From the NCBI GenBank assembly GCA_910580075.1, contig CAJTVR010000039.1, positions 3,207-42,355 on the forward strand: 39,149 bases of DNA, in the 5' to 3' direction. The position numbers were made by a program, and so were the translations under genes. The notes beneath the pieces were generated by a model, which saw only the letters and a list, made by a program, of their open reading frames with translations, searched no databases and was not told where the DNA came from. Of this stretch, positions 9,412 through 17,885 are shown one piece after another. The DNA is from an uncultured Eubacterium sp. (GTDB taxonomy: Bacteria; Bacillota; Clostridia; Lachnospirales; Lachnospiraceae). Numbering within the stretch: the first letter of the stretch is position 1; every line of letters begins with the position of its first letter.

Positions 9412-9437
9412 AAAAGGAGTGCCGTTATGACACTCCC
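9412..9437 (-). terminator. Intrinsic terminator after the asp23-like gene
   Basis: Read on the minus strand, GGAGTG and CACTCC form a stem around a 9-base loop, followed directly by TTTTATTCT. It lies about 75 bp after the stop of the asp23-like gene and about 30 bp before the nusB start, so it would reduce read-through from one to the other. Confidence 0.65.
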
Positions 9438-9509
9438 GTTTCATTCACACCGGCCTGGAATTATGCTGCCTGGCCAGTGTATAAAAGCCGGACCTTCAGA
9501 CTTCTCCCA

Positions 9510-9887
9510 CTATCTGCTGTTTTCCATATCGACACTGGCAATCCGTACATTCACAGCATTCACTTCAAGCCCGGTCATTGTTTCAATCGCTGTTTTGACT
9601 TTCTCCTGCACCTTGGCACTGATTTCCGGAATTGCATAGCCATACGCAATATTCAAAGCCAGCTCCACTGTCACGCAGCGGTCAATAATATCTGCTTTTA
9701 CTCCCTTTGCCAGATTCTTTTTGCCGAGTTTGCTTACAAGCTCGTTTGTAATGTTACCTGCCATCGAACTTACGCCGTCTACTTCTGTAGCTGCAAGGCC
9801 GGCAATAATCGTAACCACTTCATCTGCAATTTTTACTTCACCAAGATTATCTTCTTTGATACTGTATACCTTTCTATCTTCTGCCAT
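9510..9887 (-). CDS. Asp23/Gls24 family envelope stress response protein (YqhY type)
   Basis: 125 residues from the ATG at 9887, chosen because AGGAGG lies 6 bases before it. A longer frame to 9929 has no such site. The family fold is seen in NLGEVKIADEVVTIIAGLAATEVDGVSSM, then GVKADIIDRCVTVELALNIAYGYAIPEI, ending in a segment with NAVNVRIASVDM. In Firmicutes this gene (yqhY) sits beside accBC and nusB. YqhY is linked to acetyl-CoA carboxylase control in Bacillus, but acc genes are not in this window. The exact role here is unknown. Confidence 0.9.
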   Translation of the reverse strand: MAEDRKVYSIKEDNLGEVKIADEVVTIIAGLAATEVDGVSSMAGNITNELVSKLGKKNLAKGVKADIIDRCVTVELALNIAYGYAIPEISAKVQEKVKTAIETMTGLEVNAVNVRIASVDMENSR

Positions 9888-9937
9888 CTTATTTCCTCCT
9901 AAAATAATCAGCTGGTCTGCTGCGTTCAATTATTCTT

Positions 9938-9966
9938 ATTTTATCAGAATTATATGAAAATCACAA
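9938..9966 (-). promoter_or_regulatory. Putative promoter of the asp23-like gene
   Basis: Minus strand: TTGTGA, 17-base spacer, TAAAAT, about 50 bp before the start codon at 9887. The rest of the gap 9888-10228 shows no gene, RNA or repeat that I can support. A short minus-strand open frame at 9996-10211 lacks a ribosome binding site and looks non-coding. Confidence 0.4.
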
Positions 9967-10228
9967 CCTTCTTGCTAAATTTTCTTACATGCTTTCTATA
10001 AAGTAAACGATTTTATCTGAATATTCTTGTATGCCCCGTATGAATCAGCTATAATAGTTCCCGGCAGTGACTGTAAGTTCTTACGGTTCGAAGGCGGAAC
10101 AGAAAAAGGATAAAATTTCTCTGCCTGGCGTCCGGCTAATTTATACTCTGCAGGTATCAGGCTGTCATAATTCCTGTCTGCAGCGCTTACAAAAGCAGAC
10201 TCAGATTTCACACGGAGGTATTATATTT

Positions 10229-10531
10229 ATGTTAAAAGGTTCTGATTTATTTCATATCCCGTTTTACAAAAAATCACCGTACACTGGCAGTATGAACGGC
10301 ATGCGCTTTTATATTGAAAAGGCATCTGAAAACGATACGGACGTCTTTCGCGTATGGATTTTTCCAGGCCCGTACTGTTTTGAAAAAACTGCCAGCGAAC
10401 TGAAACAGTCCAAAACGTTTGCTTTCACAGAAGAAAGCATTCCCGTTATTGCAGACTGGCTGAACGGGCAGTATGAGGAACGCAGGGCATACTGGATGCA
10501 GCATACATCTATACTTTCAGATTTTTCGTAG
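10229..10531 (+). CDS. Conserved hypothetical protein (about 100 residues)
   Basis: 100 residues from the ATG at 10229, chosen because CGGAGG lies about 9 bases upstream; the open frame extends further 5' without such a site. The sequence begins MLKGSDLFHIPFYKKSPYTG and contains the acidic and aromatic stretch FRVWIFPGPYCFEKT. It resembles a small cytoplasmic protein family that I recall from many Clostridia, often with no assigned function. No membrane segment or catalytic motif is visible. It is the only plus-strand gene between two minus-strand housekeeping blocks and converges on ligA, whose stop is 18 bp away. Confidence 0.75.
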   Translation: MLKGSDLFHIPFYKKSPYTGSMNGMRFYIEKASENDTDVFRVWIFPGPYCFEKTASELKQSKTFAFTEESIPVIADWLNGQYEERRAYWMQHTSILSDFS

Positions 10532-10548
10532 CGGTGCCGGCAGGCCTG

Positions 10549-12555
10549 CTATTTGTTTTCATCCTGTATCATCCCAAGCAGCTCCTGCTCGCTGATCACC
10601 CTGATTCCTAAATCATTTGCTTTCGTCAGTTTGCTGCCCGCATTTTCTCCTGCCAGCAGATAGGATGTTTTTTTAGAGACAGAGCCTGATACCTTCCCGC
10701 CGTTTCTTTCAATCAGTTCCGCTGCCTGTTTGCGGTCCATATCAGACAGCGTTCCGGTAATTACGAATGTAAGCCCTTTGAAACGCTCGCTCTCCCCATC
10801 CTGTGCAATACGGGCCATATTTACACCCTCAGCCTTGAGCCGGCTCAGCATCTCTTTGTTAGATGCATCTTCAAAAAAGCTGCGGATGCATCCGGCACTG
10901 ACCTCTCCGATATCCGGTACTTCTACCAGCTGCTCTGTTCCGGCTGCAGCCAGGCTGTCGATTGTCCCAAACTGTTTCATCACTGCTTTTGCTGCAGCCT
11001 TTCCCACGTTTGGAATTCCAAATCCCGTCAGCAGCTGGCAGGCGTCGCGCTGTTTTGCGCCCTCAATGGCATCCAGCAGCTTATCTGTATTTTTTTCTTT
11101 TCCGATAATGCCCTCTTCAATCAGCTGGCTGCGGTGATTTTTCAGTACAAAAATATCCGCAATATTCTTTATAAATCCGCGCCTTACCAGTTCCTCAATA
11201 TAAACCGTTCCAAAGCCTTTGATATCCATGGCATCTCTGCTGACAAAATTTATGATGCGCCGCTCTATCTGAGCCGGACATGCCGGAGACGGACAGCGGA
11301 TATCTGCCGTATCTTTTTCCCGGACCGTTTTCGTACCGCATACCGGACAGGTCTGAGGAAGGACGAACCGGTGCACGCCTTCTTCCCGCCGCTCTTTTAG
11401 GACTTCCCGGATTTTAGGAATAATTTCCCCGGATTTATATACTTTGACATAATCTCCGATTCCGACATCCAGCTGGTCAATAAAATCCTGATTATGCAGC
11501 GTAGCCCTGGAGACACTGGTTCCGCACAGGCGCACAGGCTCAAAGACCGCAGTAGGTGTAATTCTTCCTGTCCGTCCTACCGACACTTCGATATCCAGTA
11601 TCTTTGCTTCCTTTTCTTCCGGCGGATATTTATATGCCACCGCCCACCGCGGTACTTTGGATGTTGCACCGAGCAGTTCTCTGTCTGCAATCCGGTTCAC
11701 TTTTACAACTGCACCGTCTATATCGTATGGCAGGTTTCCACGGTTTTCGCCAATGGCACAGACCGCATCCCATACTTCCTCTGCCGTATGGCATACACGG
11801 TAATCTTCTATCACACGGATGCCCTGTTTTTTCAAATATTCGTATCCTTCGGTATGTGTTTCAAAGCTGCCTCCGCGGACCTGCTGGACATTAAATACAA
11901 ACATGGACAGTCCCCGTTCTTTGGTCACTGCTGTATCGAGCTGGCGCAGCGTGCCCGCCGCACAGTTTCTCGGATTGGCAAATGTCCGCTTTCCTGCCAG
12001 CTCCTGCCGCTCATTCACTTTCTGAAAATCATCGTTTGTCATAAATACCTCGCCGCGGATTTCCAGATAGGCAAACGGCTGCTTTAATTTCTTTTTGACA
12101 TCCTTAATCACTTTTGCATTGGCCGTGACATCTTCGCCAAAATTAACTCCGTCTCCTCTTGTCTCTGCCAGCTTTAACACGCCGTCTTCATAACGCAGCA
12201 CAAGTGAAAGTCCGTCAATTTTATATTCCACCACAAACTCCGGATCCGCAAGCTGCTTTTGCATATCTTCCACGAATTCAAAGACTTCTTCTTTTGAGAA
12301 TACATCCTGAAGGCTCAGCATTGGCACATTATGACGGACCAGCACGCCGGCTTCCCGTTTCGCACTGCCGCCTACACGCTGCGTCGGAGAATCCGGCGTA
12401 ACCAGCCCGGGATTTTCTTTTTCAAGAGCACGAAGCTCCATCATCAGTTCATCATATTCCCGGTCTGTAATTTCCGGATCGTCCTGATTATAATAGCGGT
12501 CCATATGATAACTGATCATTCTGCACAATTCTTCATAACGTTCTGACGGATTCAT
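10549..12555 (-). CDS. ligA: NAD-dependent DNA ligase LigA
   Basis: 668 residues from the ATG at 12555. This start follows GGAGGAGG by 5 bases and overlaps the rluF stop by 4 bp (ATGA); a TTG at 12570 is in frame but would lie within that site. LigA seals nicks with NAD. The order is: N-terminal Ia domain; adenylation domain with the active lysine in EYKIDGLSL; OB-fold with VGRTGRITPTAVFEPV; a four-cysteine zinc finger (CPVC, then C and C in IRCPSPACPAQ); helix-hairpin-helix repeats; and a C-terminal BRCT domain with FKGLTFVITGTL. All are intact. Confidence 0.97.
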   Translation of the reverse strand: MNPSERYEELCRMISYHMDRYYNQDDPEITDREYDELMMELRALEKENPGLVTPDSPTQRVGGSAKREAGVLVRHNVPMLSLQDVFSKEEVFEFVEDMQKQLADPEFVVEYKIDGLSLVLRYEDGVLKLAETRGDGVNFGEDVTANAKVIKDVKKKLKQPFAYLEIRGEVFMTNDDFQKVNERQELAGKRTFANPRNCAAGTLRQLDTAVTKERGLSMFVFNVQQVRGGSFETHTEGYEYLKKQGIRVIEDYRVCHTAEEVWDAVCAIGENRGNLPYDIDGAVVKVNRIADRELLGATSKVPRWAVAYKYPPEEKEAKILDIEVSVGRTGRITPTAVFEPVRLCGTSVSRATLHNQDFIDQLDVGIGDYVKVYKSGEIIPKIREVLKERREEGVHRFVLPQTCPVCGTKTVREKDTADIRCPSPACPAQIERRIINFVSRDAMDIKGFGTVYIEELVRRGFIKNIADIFVLKNHRSQLIEEGIIGKEKNTDKLLDAIEGAKQRDACQLLTGFGIPNVGKAAAKAVMKQFGTIDSLAAAGTEQLVEVPDIGEVSAGCIRSFFEDASNKEMLSRLKAEGVNMARIAQDGESERFKGLTFVITGTLSDMDRKQAAELIERNGGKVSGSVSKKTSYLLAGENAGSKLTKANDLGIRVISEQELLGMIQDENK

Positions 12556-13331
12556 TCTTCCTCCTCCCAAAGCTGCTGGTCTATTCTGCTGCTTTCAAAC
12601 CTGACCGTATCATTTGAAGATCCCTCCAGCATCTGCTCCAGCTTCTTTAGCTCCTCACCTGTTATCATCCGGTACTGGCCGGATGGAAGATCTCCTAAAT
12701 GTATATTCATAATACGTACTCTTTTTAAGCTTACCACACGGTAGTCAAAATATTCACACATTCTTCGGATTTGACGATTCATTCCCTGTGTCAGAATAAT
12801 ACGGAAGCTTCTTTTTCCAATGCGCTGTGTCTTGCATTTTCTTGTCATTGTACCAAGAATCGGCACCCCGCCGGCTAGCGCCCGGAGAAAACTGTCTGTA
12901 ACGGTTTTATTCACCGTAACCAGATATTCCTTTTCATGCCGGTTGCCGGAGCGCATGATTTTATTCACGAAATCGCCTTCATTAGTCATAAGCAGCAGGC
13001 CTTCTGACTGTTTGTCAAGTCTGCCAGCCGGATAAATGCGTTTGGGATAATTCAAATAATCCACAATATTATTTTTTTCCCGCTTTTCTGCTGTACAGAC
13101 AATTCCTCTCGGCTTATTGACTGCCAGAAGAATTCGTTCCTTTTCTTTTTCTGCCAGCCTGCCCTGATAGTAAACTGCATCACCCGGAAAAACCCTGTCT
13201 CCCATCTCTGCCGTCTTATCGTTAATCTGCACCGTGCCCGCCTGAATCTGGCGGTCTGCTTCTCTTCTCGAACAGATGCCTGCTGCACTCAGATATTTAT
13301 TTATCCGTACCCCTTTAGACTGTTCTTCCAT
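12552..13331 (-). CDS. rluF: 23S rRNA pseudouridine synthase, RluF-like (RsuA family)
   Basis: 259 residues. An N-terminal S4 domain (VRINKYLSAAGICSRREADR) is followed by the RsuA-type catalytic domain with the active aspartate in PAGRLDKQSEGLLLMTN. The segments KNNIVDYLNYPKRI and NGRHEKEYLVTV-like and QGMNRQIRRMCEYFDYRV resemble RluF, which modifies uridine 2604 of 23S rRNA, more than RluB or RsuA. The C-terminus is acidic (WEEEE). The start is supported by GAGGTGG upstream. It overlaps ligA by 4 bp, suggesting coupled translation of an RNA modification enzyme and DNA ligase. Confidence 0.88.
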   Translation of the reverse strand: MEEQSKGVRINKYLSAAGICSRREADRQIQAGTVQINDKTAEMGDRVFPGDAVYYQGRLAEKEKERILLAVNKPRGIVCTAEKREKNNIVDYLNYPKRIYPAGRLDKQSEGLLLMTNEGDFVNKIMRSGNRHEKEYLVTVNKTVTDSFLRALAGGVPILGTMTRKCKTQRIGKRSFRIILTQGMNRQIRRMCEYFDYRVVSLKRVRIMNIHLGDLPSGQYRMITGEELKKLEQMLEGSSNDTVRFESSRIDQQLWEEEE

Positions 13332-13355
13332 AAATAACCACCTCTTTCATACGCC

Positions 13356-13410
13356 AAAAGCGGCCGCTGTACTGCCGGATACCGGCTTTGCAGATACAGC
13401 AACCGCTTTT
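13356..13410 (-). terminator. Hairpin between the SH3-repeat gene and rluF
   Basis: Arms AAAAGCGG-TTGCTGTA and TACAGCGG-CCGCTTTT surround a loop that contains a second small stem (GCCGGTATCCGGC). On the minus strand it lies 25 bp after the stop of the SH3 protein gene and ends in TTTT. It is a likely intrinsic terminator with a short T tract. Confidence 0.55.
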
Positions 13411-13435
13411 TCAGCAAGTTCTTCCTAAATCAAAA

Positions 13436-15409
13436 TTATCTTAAATACGCTGTCTTTACATACCCTGTCTGTCCGTTCCAGGATACTTTCGTCCAGCCTT
13501 CGGCATAACTCATAATAACCGTAATAACATCACCCTTATATGCAAGGCCAACTCTGTCGGAAGTCTCGCTCATAGAAGAACGTACATTGACAGAATCTGA
13601 TAACGTAATCGTGTCCCCTTCGTTATAATAAGATGGTGCTGCCGGGAGATTCTCCTGTGGTGTGTCTTCTTTTTCCACTTTGGATTTATCTGACACGATA
13701 TATTCCTTCTTCACGTAGCCAGATTTTCCTTTGCTGCGGACTTTAAACCACCCGTTTTTGCTCGTGCCGTAGATCATGACCTTTGTGCCGGCTTTGAGTG
13801 TCTGCACTACATCACTGTCTGTACTGCGGCTCTTGCGCATATTCACACCTGTCTTTGCATAAGCTGTCCGCTTATTCGATGATGAACTGCCGCCTGTCTG
13901 TGTGTCTTCCTTTTCTACTTTCGATTTATCGGATACAATATACTCTTTACTGATAAATCCTGTTTTGCCTTTGTATTTTACCTTAAACCAGCCGTCTTTG
14001 CTTGTGCCGTAAATCGTTACTGCTGTTCCGGCTTTCAGCGTCGTAATAATTTCACTGTCCGTGCTGCGTTTTTCGCGAAGGTTTACCTTGGTCTTCGCAT
14101 AAGCTGTCCTTGTCTTCGAAGATGTGTCTGTATCGTCTTCTTTTTCCACTTTGGATTTATCCGATACGATATACTCCTTGCTGACATAACCCGTCCTGCC
14201 CTTACTCTTTACCTTAAACCAGCCGTCTTTGCTCGTACCATAGATCGTTACTTTTGTTCCGGCTTTCAGCGTTGTAATAATATCGCTGTCTGTACTGCGT
14301 TTCTCACGCATATTTACTTTTGTCTTCGCATAAGCTGTCCTTGTTTTTGCAGATGTATCCGTATCGTCTTCTTTTTCCACTTTGGATTTATCCGATACAA
14401 TATACTCTTTGCTGACAAACCCTGTTTTACCTTTGCTCTTTACCTTAAACCAGCCGTCTTTGCTTGTCCCGTAGATCGTTACTTCTGTTCCGGCTTCTAA
14501 TGTCTGTATAATGTCGCTGCTGGTACTGCGTTTTTCACGCATATTAACTCTTGTTTTCGCATAAGCTGTCCTTGTTTCTGTCTGGCCGCTGCTTTCAGAT
14601 CCAGGTTTTTCTTCCTTCTTATCTCCCTCATTCTCACCTTCTACAGGCCCGAAGCTGGCTACCCAGTCTGCAATTGCATTCTGGAACGTCGAAGTAACCA
14701 TAACCTGGAGCTGTTCATCTTTTTCCAGTGCTTTGTCATATTCACTGCGGATATCTCTCTGCAGCGCAACCATATCTTCATCCTGTTCGATGAACTCTGA
14801 AATCAGCGCACTAATCGCCTCATCCTTATTTTCAACTTCTACGTTATTTGTCTGATTAAACTGGCTGTATGCATTATCAATATATACTTCCCCGTTTTCA
14901 TTTTTGCGGACATAAAAACACGCCAGATCCGGTGCTCCTGTTTCGATGTCTTTAAACTTCATCTCAGAAGCGGCCATAACCACATATTCGCCGTCCGAGA
15001 TTCCTTTTTTCGTATAACATTTTATATTATCATATTTTTCTACATATTTGCTAAGCAGCTGTACATAGCTTTTTTCTGTATCCGATATCGGATATGCGAT
15101 TTTTTCCAGTTTATCCGTATCTCCGGAAACATAGCACTGATAATACTCTTCCAGAAGCGCATTTACCTCTTCATGTGCATCCACTTCTGCCTTTTCTTTC
15201 TGTTCGTCATCTGTACTCACCGTTTTCGCCGGTCCCTCATCCGGCTTGGAAGTGCCATTTGATGCTGCACGTGAAGTTGAAATTACAACTGATAATAGTA
15301 TAAGCATTGCTCCAGTCGCAATATATTTTTTATATTTAGAACATATGTTCTTAATTACGTTCACATTGAAACCCATGTTATCATCTTTTTTATTGTTATT
15401 GGCTGCCAT
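13436..15409 (-). CDS. Membrane-anchored protein with five SH3 (bacterial) domains
   Basis: 657 residues. A short charged N-terminus is followed by one hydrophobic segment (about residues 30-46, ATGAMLILLSVVIS), so the protein is probably anchored or exported. Residues about 60-265 form an acidic NTF2-like-looking region that I do not recognise firmly. Five bacterial SH3 domains follow, starting near residues 280, 357, 434, 514 and 597. The first four are close copies beginning RTAYAKT and sharing IYGTSK(D/N)GWFKV, joined by SDKSKVEKED linkers; the fifth is divergent. Such domains usually bind peptidoglycan, so a cell wall role is likely. There is no visible hydrolase domain. AGGAGG precedes the ATG by 5 bases. 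Confidence 0.85.
   Translation of the reverse strand: MAANNNKKDDNMGFNVNVIKNICSKYKKYIATGAMLILLSVVISTSRAASNGTSKPDEGPAKTVSTDDEQKEKAEVDAHEEVNALLEEYYQCYVSGDTDKLEKIAYPISDTEKSYVQLLSKYVEKYDNIKCYTKKGISDGEYVVMAASEMKFKDIETGAPDLACFYVRKNENGEVYIDNAYSQFNQTNNVEVENKDEAISALISEFIEQDEDMVALQRDIRSEYDKALEKDEQLQVMVTSTFQNAIADWVASFGPVEGENEGDKKEEKPGSESSGQTETRTAYAKTRVNMREKRSTSSDIIQTLEAGTEVTIYGTSKDGWFKVKSKGKTGFVSKEYIVSDKSKVEKEDDTDTSAKTRTAYAKTKVNMREKRSTDSDIITTLKAGTKVTIYGTSKDGWFKVKSKGRTGYVSKEYIVSDKSKVEKEDDTDTSSKTRTAYAKTKVNLREKRSTDSEIITTLKAGTAVTIYGTSKDGWFKVKYKGKTGFISKEYIVSDKSKVEKEDTQTGGSSSSNKRTAYAKTGVNMRKSRSTDSDVVQTLKAGTKVMIYGTSKNGWFKVRSKGKSGYVKKEYIVSDKSKVEKEDTPQENLPAAPSYYNEGDTITLSDSVNVRSSMSETSDRVGLAYKGDVITVIMSYAEGWTKVSWNGQTGYVKTAYLR
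13660..14572 (-). repeat. Tandem repeat of about 231-240 bp encoding SH3 domains
   Basis: Four head-to-tail copies inside the SH3 protein gene. The codons for RTAYAKT recur at 14572, 14341, 14110 and 13870 (minus-strand direction), giving periods of 231, 231 and 240 bp. The copies remain very similar at DNA level, suggesting recent duplication or gene conversion and likely variation in copy number between strains. Confidence 0.85.
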
Positions 15410-15647
15410 TGCTGCCTCCTTATCATTCTTAATCTTACCTGTCTGCGGCCAGTGTCTGTGTGTCCTGCTGTCTGAGCAGATTTTCCGGCCTGTCCGGAGT
15501 TACATTTCACCTGTTTTCAATCTGTCCTGTTTCTGTCCAAATTCCGTTTGCTAAATCTTTCCTGAAAATTTGCTGAATCGTTAGTAGCTGCACGCACTAT
15601 CCTAAGATGCCTGACGGACAAATCGTCCAAATAATAAGAAAAAAAAA

Positions 15648-15719
15648 TGCAACCGGCGGGAATCGAACCCACATTACAGGAGTCGGAGTCCTGCGTTCTA
15701 TCCGTTAGACTACGGTTGC
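15648..15719 (-). tRNA. tRNA-Arg (anticodon CCG)
   Basis: A 72-base cloverleaf can be folded on the minus strand. The acceptor stem is GCAACCG with CGGTTGC and discriminator A. The anticodon arm is CAGGA, loop CTCCGAC, TCCTG, giving anticodon CCG. The T arm is GTGGG, loop TTCGATT, CCCGC. CCA is not encoded. A T run follows immediately and may act in termination. The gene lies downstream of nrdG on the same strand. Confidence 0.93.
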
Positions 15720-15764
15720 AAAATCTGATTGATATTATAACATCTTTTTACCAAAAAGAAAAGA

Positions 15765-16286
15765 CTAAATTTCTAACAATATTATTTTATTCTGCTGCTT
15801 TGTTTTCGGCAAATCTATTAAACGCTGATTCCTGGAACCTCTGAAATGCAGACTGATATCTTTCTCTTCTTCCCGGAATTCCCCGTCAATCAGTACATCA
15901 ATCATTGAAAGCATCTCATCTGTCACTTCGCATCTGGCACGGCTGTCTTCAATCAAATCTGTCTCATAAGTATATCCTGTATAACACCAGACATCTTTCT
16001 GCGGTAAATGCTCTCTTACATGACGCAGCAGCTTTACAAGTTCCTTTTGATTTTCCGGCTCGAAAGGTTCTCCGCCAAGAAGTGTCAGCCCCTTGATATA
16101 ATCATGGTTTAAAGCGGTTAATATTTCCTGCTCCGTTGCCTTTGTATAGGGTACGCCATATTTAAAATCCCATGTCTCAGGCTGAAAACAGCCCCTGCAG
16201 TGGTGTGTGCACCCGGAAACAAACAGCGAGACCCTGACTCCGGATCCATTGGCGATGTCTGTTTTTTTTATCGTACCATAATACAT
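15765..16286 (-). CDS. nrdG: Anaerobic ribonucleotide reductase activating protein
   Basis: 173 residues, normal for NrdG, a radical SAM enzyme that makes the glycyl radical in NrdD so that ribonucleotides can be reduced without oxygen. The 4Fe-4S cysteines are in CTHHCRGC at residues 26, 30 and 33. The later LLGGEPFEPENQ and a WCYTGYTYE segment match the family. nrdD, often the neighbouring gene, is not in the window, so nrdG is separate from its partner here. It has its own promoter and is followed closely by the tRNA gene. Confidence 0.94.
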   Translation of the reverse strand: MYYGTIKKTDIANGSGVRVSLFVSGCTHHCRGCFQPETWDFKYGVPYTKATEQEILTALNHDYIKGLTLLGGEPFEPENQKELVKLLRHVREHLPQKDVWCYTGYTYETDLIEDSRARCEVTDEMLSMIDVLIDGEFREEEKDISLHFRGSRNQRLIDLPKTKQQNKIILLEI

Positions 16287-16381
16287 GGAGTATCTTCCTT
16301 TCCTGGAAATTTTTGATACCAGCTTCTATTTCAAGTTAATTTTATCAATATTCCCTATATCAGTTTTCTTGATGCATCGTT

Positions 16382-16410
16382 ATTATAACTGATTCTTCGC
16401 TATTCGACAA
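16382..16410 (-). promoter_or_regulatory. Putative promoter of nrdG
   Basis: Minus strand: TTGTCG, 17-base spacer, perfect TATAAT. The start codon is at 16286, giving a leader of about 90 bases. Confidence 0.55.
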
Positions 16411-16438
16411 GAGATTTTAAAAATTTTTTTCTGACATG

Positions 16439-16493
16439 GCAGGAAGCCCATTGTCTTCCTGCATTTGACAGATTCTGTTTTTTATTTTATCAT
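16439..16493 (+). promoter_or_regulatory. Putative promoter and adjoining inverted repeat upstream of the DAHP synthase gene
   Basis: Plus strand: TTGACA at 16465-16470, 17-base spacer, TATCAT at 16488-16493. Directly upstream is a perfect inverted repeat, GCAGGAAG-N8-CTTCCTGC (16439-16462), which could be an operator; this is inference. The leader of roughly 115 bases to the ATG at 16616 shows no T-box or other riboswitch motif that I recognise. The remainder of 16287-16615 holds only this and the divergent nrdG promoter. Confidence 0.5.
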
Positions 16494-16615
16494 ATGTAAC
16501 TGTGTAGCAGAGGGCATGCCGCATTTTACACATATATAATGAATGATCCGAACGCCCGGCGTCTGGGTAACCTATTAATATCTACTATAAAAGTATAATA
16601 AAAGGAGATACACAT

Positions 16616-17639
16616 ATGAGTTTTAAATTTGTCAGAGAACTCCCGACTCCAGCAGTTGTAAAAGAAATACATCCGGTTTCTGCCGCACTTGCTGAAATAA
16701 AAAAAGAACGGGACCGGATGATATCCGATGTCATTTTAGGTCATGACGACCGTTTTCATAGGTCCCTGTTCTGCTGACCGTGAAGATGCGGTATGTGATT
16801 ATGTAAGCCGGCTGACTGCCATTCAGGAAAAAGTAAAAGACCGTGTGATTATTATTCCAAGAATCTACACAAACAAGCCCCGCACTACCGGCGACGGTTA
16901 TAAAGGAATTGTATCACAGCCCAATCCTGAACAGGAGCCAAATATGCTTGCCGGACTGATGGCTATGCGAAAAATGCATATCCGTGCCATTCAGGAAAGC
17001 GGCCTGACTGCAGCAGATGAAATGCTTTACTGTGAAAACTGGAGTTTTGTAGATGACCTATTATCCTATGTCGCAATCGGCGCCCGCTCTGTAGAAGACC
17101 AGCAGCACCGGCTGACCGCCAGCGGATTTGATGTAGCCGCCGGCATGAAAAACCCGACCAGCGGTGATTTTTCTGTGATGCTCAATTCTGTATATGCCGC
17201 ACAGCATCCGCACCATTTTATTTACCGCAACTATGAAGCAGACACAACAGGCAACCCGTTAACCCACGTGATTCTGCGCGGTGCAGTAAGCAAACACGGG
17301 AATACCGTTCCAAACTATCATTACGAAGATATTACACGTCTGCTGGAACGCTATGACAGCATGCATCTTAAAAATCCTGCTGTTATTATTGATGCAAACC
17401 ACTCTAATTCAAACAAACTATACAAGGAACAGATCCGTATTGTCAAAGAAGTTATGCACAACCGCATTGTATCACCGGAAATCAAATCTCTGGTTAAAGG
17501 CGTTATGGTGGAAAGTTATATCGAAGAAGGTGCCCAGCAGATTGGCGACCATATTTACGGGAAATCTATTACAGACCCATGCCTTGGGTGGGAAGATTCT
17601 GAGAAGCTGATTTATACAATTGCAGAGATGAATCATTAG
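16616..17639 (+). pseudogene. 3-deoxy-7-phosphoheptulonate (DAHP) synthase, frameshifted
   Basis: DAHP synthase of the AroF/AroG/AroH type joins phosphoenolpyruvate and erythrose 4-phosphate in the first shikimate step. The true start is the ATG at 16616, with AAAGGAG 7 bases upstream; it encodes MSFKFVRELPTPAV... through ISDVILGHDDRF. The frame then changes at about 16750-16757, and the upstream frame stops at a TGA at 16775. The rest (16743-17639, 298 residues) is open in the +1 frame and carries IGPCSAD, RIYTNKPRTTGDGYKG, GARSVEDQQHR and KSITDPCLGW. The expected residues between F and IGPCS are partly missing, which fits a small deletion of 2, 5 or 8 bases. Together the two parts would give the normal length of about 340. 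Internal initiation at 16743 cannot be excluded. Confidence 0.85.
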
Positions 17640-17885
17640 TTTTATATAAATGGATCATTATATTTCAGCCAGATGCCGGAAGAAAGGATTATTTCTGATG
17701 TTTCTATTCCAGACAGCCGGAAATTCTAACCTTCTATGCAGGATTATGACAGACGGGCGGACGCCTGATGCATGGCTGACAGCCAGGGTTCAGGCTCCGC
17801 TCTTTCCGGCAGAGCGGTCCTGCATCTTCAAAAAAAGTTTTCTCCATTCAGCGTCTGTATTAAAACACCGTGCCACAATCTGCTA

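Noticed and set aside
9996..10211. Minus-strand open frame of 71 residues
   Set aside because: It has no ribosome binding site, shows no family resemblance, and overlaps the upstream region of a better-supported plus-strand gene.
16494..16615. Possible T-box or other riboswitch in the DAHP synthase leader
   Set aside because: No T-box antiterminator sequence or known riboswitch core was found; only an inverted repeat upstream of the promoter.
17797..17817. Hairpin CCGCTCT-N7-AGAGCGG downstream of the DAHP synthase gene
   Set aside because: No T tract follows on either strand, so it is not a convincing terminator.
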